This document shows, in pieces, positions 17,186 to 22,219 of a stretch of DNA of 22,219 bases. The translations under genes were made by a program, and so were the position numbers. Source of the DNA: Thermodesulfobacteriota bacterium (lineage in GTDB: Bacteria > Desulfobacterota > BSN033 > UBA1163); the NCBI GenBank assembly GCA_030024065.1, contig JASEIE010000020.1, positions 1 through 22,219 on the forward strand, written 5' to 3'. The notes beneath the pieces were generated by a model that was given only the letters and a program-made list of their open reading frames with translations, made no database searches and was not told the origin of the DNA. Each line of letters starts with the position of its first letter. The first letter of the stretch is position 1.

Positions 17186-17669
17186 CTAATGTTTTTCTTA
17201 GATGAGGAACCAGCCCTCCGTCCATTATGACCTCCATCACACCTTCAGAAAGTTTGGGAAGGTTAAAACGTCCAGCCTTGCAAGTGAGAGTTGCCTGCTC
17301 AAGATCAATCGTAATTTCTTCTCCTGGCTCGATCCCCTCCACAGCCTCTTTACTCTGAAAAAGGGGCACTCCATGGACAATGGCATTCCTGAAAAAGATT
17401 CTTGCAGCAGATTGAACAATCATTGCTTTAATTCCTGCATATTTTAAACATGTCACTGCCTGTTCCCTCGAACTGCCTTTCCCGAAGTTTTTCCCTCCTA
17501 CAATGATGTCGCCAGGTTTTACTTTTTGGGCGAATTCCGGATCTAAATCTTCCATCGCATGTTTGGCCAAATCTTCTGGAGTTGAAATGGTATGGAGATA
17601 TTTCCCGGCGAAAATGACATCTGTATTCACATTATCTCCGTACTTCCAAGCCCGTCCGGTTATTTTCAT
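17169..17669 (-). CDS. Aconitase-superfamily hydro-lyase, small (swivel) subunit, LeuD/HacB-like
   Basis: 166 residues, the size of the short archaeal-type 3-isopropylmalate dehydratase/homoaconitase small subunits (also dimethylmaleate hydratase DmdB). The ATG at 17669 follows AGGAGG; upstream in-frame codons to 17702 lack a ribosome site and overlap the large-subunit gene, so they are excluded. Swivel-domain motifs: YGDNVNTDVIFAGKYLHT (10-27), GGKNFGKGSSREQA (58-71) and AARIFFRNAIVHGVP. The loop YLHT at 24-27 is the region that in archaeal enzymes discriminates substrates (YLRT in homoaconitase, as I recall), so an unusual dicarboxylate is plausible. It lies 8 bp after its large-subunit partner. 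The pair should reversibly hydrate or dehydrate a branched di- or tricarboxylate. Absence of leuA/leuB neighbours argues against leucine synthesis. Confidence 0.93.
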   Translation of the reverse strand: MKITGRAWKYGDNVNTDVIFAGKYLHTISTPEDLAKHAMEDLDPEFAQKVKPGDIIVGGKNFGKGSSREQAVTCLKYAGIKAMIVQSAARIFFRNAIVHGVPLFQSKEAVEGIEPGEEITIDLEQATLTCKAGRFNLPKLSEGVMEVIMDGGLVPHLRKTLGVQKS

Positions 17670-17677
17670 AACGCCTC

Positions 17678-18937
17678 CTAAAATGATAAGAATTCCCTGC
17701 AATCCGCGATCTGACCTCGTAGGGCTGAAGCCGCTACAGTCGCCGGACTGGCTACATAGATTTCAGAATCCCGGCTCCCCATCCTCCCCCGAAAATTTCT
17801 GTTTTGACTTGCAATACAAACTTCCCCTGCCCCTATAATGCCTCCGTGGGATCCCAGGCATGGACCACAATTTGGATTCATGATAATCGCTCCGGCTTCT
17901 GCCAGGTCCTGGATAATATGCTTTTTCAAAGCCTCTAAATAAATCTCTTTTGAAGCAGGAAATATGAGAAACCTGACGTTCGGATCTGACTTCCTCCCCT
18001 TGACCACCCGGGCTGCAATCTCAAGATCCTCCAATCTCCCATTGGTACAGGTTCCAATAATGGCCTGATCAATTCGTTTCCCAGCCACTTCTCTTACTGG
18101 CTTTAAATTTCTTAAATCATGCGGGCAAGCGACCTGTGGCTCCAGACAGTTTACATCATAGGTCATCGTCTTCCAATAGGTTGCATCTTTGTCTGGAAGC
18201 ACAACTTCGAAAGGCCTTTTTGCCCTTTCTTTAATCCAACAAATGGTTTTCTCATCCGGTGCAATATACCCTATTTTAGCCCCTAAATCGACACTCATGT
18301 TGGCAAGGGTTAATTTGCTATCAAGGGTCATATTTTGTACGGTTGGTCCTGTAAATTCAATGGCCCTATAAAGGGTTTCTTCTTCATCCATCGTCCCTAT
18401 CAGATGAAGGATGAAGTCTTTTGTCATCACGCCCGGAGCGAATTCCCCTATCATCTCTATCCGTATTGTTTCGGGGACCCTGAGCCATGTTTTTCCGGTT
18501 ACAAAAATGGCTGCAGATTCCGTTCGGCTAATCCCAGTTGAAAAAGCTCCCAATCCCCCATAGGTTGTTGTATGAGAATCGCAACCCAAAATGATGGTAT
18601 CTGGCAGAGCATGCCCTTGCTCACAGAATATCTGATGGCAAACCCCAAGGTGATCGTAAAAATGTTTAATCTTAAACTTTTTTACAAATTCTCTTATCAC
18701 CTGATTGTTTCGAGCATACTGTTCGTTGGGTGAAGGGGTAAAATTCCCCAGTAGAATTACTATTTTTTCGGGGTCCCATACTCGTTGAATACCTATCTCA
18801 TTGAATTTATCAATGACGTCCCAGGTGTTGTCGTGAGTCATAATCCAGTCCGGGGAAATATCCACCATATCTCCTGGTTTTAGGCTTTTATTTCCTGATT
18901 TCAAGCTGATGATTTTTTCCGCAAATGTCATTCCCAT
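17678..18937 (-). CDS. Aconitase-superfamily hydro-lyase, large ([4Fe-4S]) subunit, LeuC/HacA-like
   Basis: 419 residues, the length of the archaeal-type LeuC/homoaconitase/dimethylmaleate hydratase DmdA large subunits rather than the 465-residue bacterial LeuC. N-terminal blocks are typical: MTFAEKIISLKSG, DHLGVCHQIFCEQGHALP (95-112) and ILGCDSHTTTYGGLGAFSTG (116-135). The [4Fe-4S] ligands are Cys297 (GTCTNGR), Cys357 and Cys360 (NCGPCLG). The ATG has a GGAGGT site. It is 15 bp after AOR 2 and 8 bp before the small subunit. The enzyme adds or removes water across a C=C of a substituted maleate-, aconitate- or citraconate-like acid. In this context a catabolic role next to the PrpF isomerase and MmgE/PrpD proteins is likelier than leucine or lysine synthesis. 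Confidence 0.94.
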   Translation of the reverse strand: MGMTFAEKIISLKSGNKSLKPGDMVDISPDWIMTHDNTWDVIDKFNEIGIQRVWDPEKIVILLGNFTPSPNEQYARNNQVIREFVKKFKIKHFYDHLGVCHQIFCEQGHALPDTIILGCDSHTTTYGGLGAFSTGISRTESAAIFVTGKTWLRVPETIRIEMIGEFAPGVMTKDFILHLIGTMDEEETLYRAIEFTGPTVQNMTLDSKLTLANMSVDLGAKIGYIAPDEKTICWIKERAKRPFEVVLPDKDATYWKTMTYDVNCLEPQVACPHDLRNLKPVREVAGKRIDQAIIGTCTNGRLEDLEIAARVVKGRKSDPNVRFLIFPASKEIYLEALKKHIIQDLAEAGAIIMNPNCGPCLGSHGGIIGAGEVCIASQNRNFRGRMGSRDSEIYVASPATVAASALRGQIADCREFLSF

Positions 18938-18952
18938 TGATTTACCTCCTGC

Positions 18953-20926
18953 TCACCTCTTTTTGATATCCGCCCCTTTATCAAGAGCTGCCGCTATATC
19001 CGCCAGACCTACTTTCTCCAACTTCTCTTTTGTAGGTATACCCGTTTTAATGTCCCAGCCCCTTTCCCTGTAATAGTCATCCAACATTAATTCAAAATCT
19101 TCAGGGGTAAGTATTTTTTTGCCATAATAATCTGTGGCATAGATATCTTTACCATCCACTCCTTTGATCGGGGTGTACCAAAGCGGAGGAAAACGATCTC
19201 TTGACCTCTGCCCTTCTCTCACATTTATGGCTTTAAGCAGGTTCCAGGCCTTGATCGACTTCTGCTTCAGCTCTTCCCGGGTTAGTTTGAATCCCGTTGC
19301 ACTCGTGTAAAGATCCGCAAAGATCTGTGTGCTGTACCAGATATAGATATGAGCCCTCATGCATGTTCCCATCATATTATGTTGAGACCACCATTCTTCT
19401 GCCTGGATGGTTAACCTTGGGATAAATGTCAATTCGTTTTCAAATATCCGTTTGATTGCCTCGGGTGAAGCCCCTACTTGAATGCAGTAATCTTCAAACA
19501 CCTTTGGGGGAACACCCCTGGCAAACTTCGCAGGGGAATAGTCTCCAGGGATACCGTGTCCTCCCTTAGGGTTGGTCACTGTCGCAAATACCCCCGTATC
19601 CACCGTCCTGCACCGGGGATCGTTGCGGCAATCCATATTCTTGACATGGTGAACATGTTTTTCTGACTCAGGTCCAAAGCGCTTTATCGTCGCAAGATAA
19701 CCGTCCGCCAAGGTATCTCCGATTCCCTCTCGGTAGGCTGTCTGCTTCATGACCCTCATCACAGTCTCAAAATCACTTTTCAGCTCCATTCCGTCCGTAT
19801 CTTTCGATGTGATGATGCCCTCTCTGTACAGGGCAACATATAAGTCCATGAGGGGTCCGAAAATATGGGTACTTATCCCATAACGATTCGCTCTATCAAT
19901 GGCAACCGTCATCTCATTATAGTTGCGTACCCCCACACCCGCTTGTACACCAATATCCTTCGACCGACCGGCGAAACCGGAACAATATGTCCTGAGACCT
20001 GCATATTTTCCTTCTCTTATTTCAAGGATATCCTTGTCCGGTATGGGACAGGATGGGCAGGCTGTCCTAGCCTTATACAATTTCTCTTTATAGATTTCCG
20101 TAGAATAAAATCCGGCATCGGCTGCGGCATTATAGATCTCTGATTTATTTTTAATGCCGATACGCTTCTCAAAAACCATTCCTTCCCAATCGTACATTTG
20201 TGCTGTTTCAATATACTTCTGCTTCTTAGGAAACTTTTTGATTCTCTCCATAATGGATCGGGTAATTTTTAAGAATCCCTCAGGGTCTTTAATTTTTACA
20301 CCACGTGTTCCATCGATCACAATGGCCTTGAGATTTTTTGACCCCATGACGGCTGCTCCACCACCCTTTCCGATAGAGGAAAGCTTATCTACCAACCCAA
20401 TGGAGAGCCTCACAAGATGTTCGCCTGCTGGCCCAATGGAAACGTCGCTGCTTCTCTGCCCATATCTCCTTTTTAGCTCATCGGAGGTCTCAAATATGTC
20501 TTTTCCCCACAAATCGCCTGCATCGACAATTTCTACATCTTCATCCATGATTTTAAGATAGACGGGTTTTTCAGCCTTCCCGCGGATAATAAGATGGTCA
20601 AAACCTGCCTGCTTTAGCTTTGTCCCAAACCACATGCCTCCGGCACTCATGCCGACACAACCATTTAATGGTTGTTTGAATAGGAGTCCCCATCGAGAAG
20701 CGGCTGCAGCCTGCGTCCCGGTTAAAGGCGGAGAGGTGCATATGAGTATATTCTCCGGTGAAAGCGGATCGGTCCCGGGTTTCAATAAATCATATAGCAT
20801 TCGAAGACCGGTAGAATATCCTCCGACAAATTCTTTCAAGAATCTTGGATCCGATTCTTCTTCTTTAATCTTTCCTGTCGACAGGTCAACGGATAGATTC
20901 TTACCCGCATAGCCACACCATTCCAC
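18953..20926 (-). CDS. Aldehyde:ferredoxin oxidoreductase family protein (AOR 2)
   Basis: 657 residues, slightly longer than typical AORs. The start is GTG at 20926 after GGAGGAG; the nearby ATG at 20921 is out of frame. AOR blocks: CGYAGKNLSVDLSTGKI (4-20), SPPLTGTQAAAASRWG (65-80), IGKGGGAAVMGSKNLKAIVI (185-204) and the C-terminal block GWDIKTGIPTKEKLEK. The cluster region reads CPSCPIPDKDIL: Cys290 and Cys293 are present, but the third ligand position (297) is Asp; Cys522 (MGTCMRA) could be the fourth. An Asp ligand is known from some ferredoxins; many AOR paralogs of this CPSCP type may share it. It lies 19 bp after the NAD(P)/FAD oxidoreductase, which suggests a joint NAD(P)H-linked redox unit, and is coupled to the aconitase-type gene. 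It shares the fold with AOR 1 but clearly belongs to another branch. Confidence 0.92.
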   Translation of the reverse strand: MEWCGYAGKNLSVDLSTGKIKEEESDPRFLKEFVGGYSTGLRMLYDLLKPGTDPLSPENILICTSPPLTGTQAAAASRWGLLFKQPLNGCVGMSAGGMWFGTKLKQAGFDHLIIRGKAEKPVYLKIMDEDVEIVDAGDLWGKDIFETSDELKRRYGQRSSDVSIGPAGEHLVRLSIGLVDKLSSIGKGGGAAVMGSKNLKAIVIDGTRGVKIKDPEGFLKITRSIMERIKKFPKKQKYIETAQMYDWEGMVFEKRIGIKNKSEIYNAAADAGFYSTEIYKEKLYKARTACPSCPIPDKDILEIREGKYAGLRTYCSGFAGRSKDIGVQAGVGVRNYNEMTVAIDRANRYGISTHIFGPLMDLYVALYREGIITSKDTDGMELKSDFETVMRVMKQTAYREGIGDTLADGYLATIKRFGPESEKHVHHVKNMDCRNDPRCRTVDTGVFATVTNPKGGHGIPGDYSPAKFARGVPPKVFEDYCIQVGASPEAIKRIFENELTFIPRLTIQAEEWWSQHNMMGTCMRAHIYIWYSTQIFADLYTSATGFKLTREELKQKSIKAWNLLKAINVREGQRSRDRFPPLWYTPIKGVDGKDIYATDYYGKKILTPEDFELMLDDYYRERGWDIKTGIPTKEKLEKVGLADIAAALDKGADIKKR

Positions 20927-20945
20927 TTTTTCTCCTCCACAAAAT

Positions 20946-22160
20946 CTATTTTTCTAACGTCGTTAACATTCCGTAATGAACCTTGTTTCTTAAAAATGTC
21001 TCCTCTTTGCCGCCAAGGTTTATCCTTTTCCTGATTAAATATTGTAAAAAACCGGACTCTTCGATATCACCAATGAGGAGAGCCCCCACAAGCCTTCCTT
21101 GTTCAAAAACCAATTTCTTATAAGACCCAGATTTTTCTAGCGAAAAGATTTCACTTCCCTCAACTGGCCTAGCTCCTTGCCCGATCGAAGAAGCTTTTAA
21201 ACCAAGGACTTCAAAAATATTTGCCCTTAGGTTTCCCTCGTAGAGATGGTCTTCGCCTGCCATGTTGTCGGCTGCCACAATCCCTTGGTAAATTGCCTCG
21301 CCCCATATGGCATTGTAAATGGGAGCATCCTCAAAAAACCCCGGCGCCATGGCCACATCACCTGTGGCGTACACATTATGGATACCCGTTTGCATTTTTC
21401 GATTAACAACAATTCCTTGATCTAAAAGAATCTCATTTTTGTTGATAAAATCAACATTAGGTTTTATGCCCTTGGCAACGATCACGAGATGCCCTTCCAG
21501 TTTCTCGCCTGTGTTTAAAAGTACTACTTTTTTGTTTCTTATAGAATCGATGCCTGTTACGTCCGTGTGATTACGGATGATGATCCCTCTTTCTCTTAGA
21601 AATGCTTCAATGATCTTAGCACCTCTTTGGTCAAACACCCTTGACAAGATTCGAGGGGATCCTACAACCATTTCCACCTTGAGTCCACGGGCGACCAGGC
21701 CGTCGGTCACCTCTAGTCCCACCAAACCGCCGCCTAAAACAACCGCTTTCTTCCCAGGAGTGGCAGAGGCGATGATCTCTCTCGCATCCTTGATGCTTCT
21801 GAGAGGGCAGACCCCCTTTCGTCCAATCCCTTCAATATTAGGAATCGATGGAGAGGCACCGGATGAAATGAGGAGATTCTCATAGTAAATCTTCTTCCCT
21901 CTCTCTAGGAAGATAGCATTTTCTTGAGGAACCATCCCTTCAACTCGTTTGCCCAATATCATCCGAATAGAATTGCATCGACCATTTCCAAAAAGAAAAA
22001 GAGCTTTCTCGCCGATATGTCCAGCAATGTAATCTGGAAGGATCATCCTGGCATAGGTGTGAAAGGGCTCTTCCGAAATCAGGGTGATCTTAGAGTTGGG
22101 ATCTCTCTTGATTAAGGTGAGAGCAACCGTAGCGCCACTGATCCCATTTCCGATGATCAC
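20946..22160 (-). CDS. NAD(P)/FAD-dependent oxidoreductase (rubredoxin/nitrite reductase-like)
   Basis: 404 residues of the two-dinucleotide-fold family that includes NADH:rubredoxin oxidoreductase and the N-terminal part of NirB. FAD-binding GNGISG is at residues 4-9, the NAD(P) motif VVLGGGLVGLEVTDGLVARG at 140-159 and the second FAD motif VYATGDVAMAPG at 263-274. There is no redox disulfide motif. The start is GTG at 22160; the frame is closed upstream by TAA at 22197-22199 and offers no other start, and there is no Shine-Dalgarno, so initiation probably depends on coupling to an upstream gene ending at the GTGA overlap or nearby. With AOR 2 next to it, the likely job is passing electrons between NAD(P)H and ferredoxin/rubredoxin or the AOR itself. 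Complete protein, function inferred from context. Confidence 0.9.
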   Translation of the reverse strand: MIIGNGISGATVALTLIKRDPNSKITLISEEPFHTYARMILPDYIAGHIGEKALFLFGNGRCNSIRMILGKRVEGMVPQENAIFLERGKKIYYENLLISSGASPSIPNIEGIGRKGVCPLRSIKDAREIIASATPGKKAVVLGGGLVGLEVTDGLVARGLKVEMVVGSPRILSRVFDQRGAKIIEAFLRERGIIIRNHTDVTGIDSIRNKKVVLLNTGEKLEGHLVIVAKGIKPNVDFINKNEILLDQGIVVNRKMQTGIHNVYATGDVAMAPGFFEDAPIYNAIWGEAIYQGIVAADNMAGEDHLYEGNLRANIFEVLGLKASSIGQGARPVEGSEIFSLEKSGSYKKLVFEQGRLVGALLIGDIEESGFLQYLIRKRINLGGKEETFLRNKVHYGMLTTLEK

Positions 22161-22219
22161 GTGATTAGGAGCCGTTGCAAAATAACTTGAACAACTTTAC
22201 TACTTCGACCTCTTGATGT
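22157..22219 (-). other. Possible 3' end of an upstream gene
   Basis: Two frames other than that of the NAD(P)/FAD oxidoreductase are open from the window edge. One ends with TGA at 22157-22159, giving the classic GTGA overlap with the next start. The other ends with TAA at 22165-22167. The lack of a ribosome site for the GTG at 22160 suggests that one of them is the end of a coupled upstream gene, which would mean the operon extends beyond the window. About 20 codons are too few to choose or to assign a function. Confidence 0.3.

Noticed and set aside
17169..18937. Assignment of the hydro-lyase pair as leucine-biosynthetic LeuCD
   Set aside because: Archaeal-type lengths, no leuA/leuB nearby and a catabolic neighbourhood; family is certain but the leucine role is not supported.
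1..22219. CRISPR arrays, tRNA or rRNA genes, prophage or defence genes
   Set aside because: No regularly spaced repeats, no tRNA-like cloverleaf or rRNA stretches noticed, and nearly all sequence is accounted for by metabolic genes.

Overview
The window holds one long, strictly one-directional catabolic gene cluster on the minus strand, about 20.8 kb from 22160 down to 1330. A transcription terminator (1245-1288) and the start of an IS630-type insertion sequence (1-1123) lie just beyond its downstream end. Base composition is moderate, and gaps are short with strong Shine-Dalgarno sites. Tungsten/molybdenum-pterin aldehyde:ferredoxin oxidoreductases, a TMADH-like Fe-S flavoenzyme and a Bug-type lipoprotein point to an obligate anaerobe. 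A sulfate-reducing or syntrophic Desulfobacterota lineage is my best guess, but there is no phylogenetic marker in the window, so this is inference.

Order in the direction of transcription: NAD(P)/FAD oxidoreductase (22160-20946); AOR-family enzyme 2 (20926-18953); aconitase-superfamily large subunit (18937-17678) and small subunit (17669-17169); class III CoA-transferase (16941-15715); acyl-CoA dehydrogenase-like protein (15573-14419); Bug/TctC-type solute-binding lipoprotein (14262-13144); OYE/TMADH-like flavoenzyme (12931-10925); a truncated isochorismatase-family hydrolase (10797-10366); four consecutive MmgE/PrpD-family proteins (10236-8818, 8745-7381, 7352-6000, 5943-4498); a PrpF-family isomerase (4486-3335); AOR-family enzyme 1 (3180-1330). 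Most neighbours are 8-150 bp apart, which fits an operon or a few coupled operons. The gaps of 227 bp after the small subunit and 212 bp before the flavoenzyme are the likeliest internal promoter sites, but I see no convincing promoter in them.

The enzyme families make a coherent set. Aconitase-type hydro-lyase, PrpF-type isomerase and MmgE/PrpD enzymes all act on unsaturated or hydroxylated di- and tricarboxylates (aconitate, methylaconitate, methylitaconate, dimethylmaleate, iminodisuccinate). The Bug protein is of the tricarboxylate/dicarboxylate-binding type. The CoA-transferase, acyl-CoA dehydrogenase-like protein and flavoenzyme would process the CoA-activated acid or an enoyl intermediate. 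Two AORs plus a NAD(P)/FAD oxidoreductase would handle an aldehyde/acid couple through ferredoxin. The closest described precedent is the Eubacterium barkeri nicotinate pathway, where a PrpF-like methylitaconate isomerase and a LeuCD-like dimethylmaleate hydratase act in sequence. That pathway, as I know it, does not use four MmgE/PrpD proteins or AORs. The substrate cannot be named from sequence alone.

Several proteins have altered catalytic or cofactor-binding residues: an acyl-CoA dehydrogenase without the usual Glu/Asp base, an AOR with Asp where the third cluster Cys is expected, an AOR with CX2CX6C spacing, a PrpD paralog without the HPS motif, and a frameshifted isochorismatase remnant. 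These are the most useful leads, together with a possible amber-interrupted small ORF at 17039-17185.
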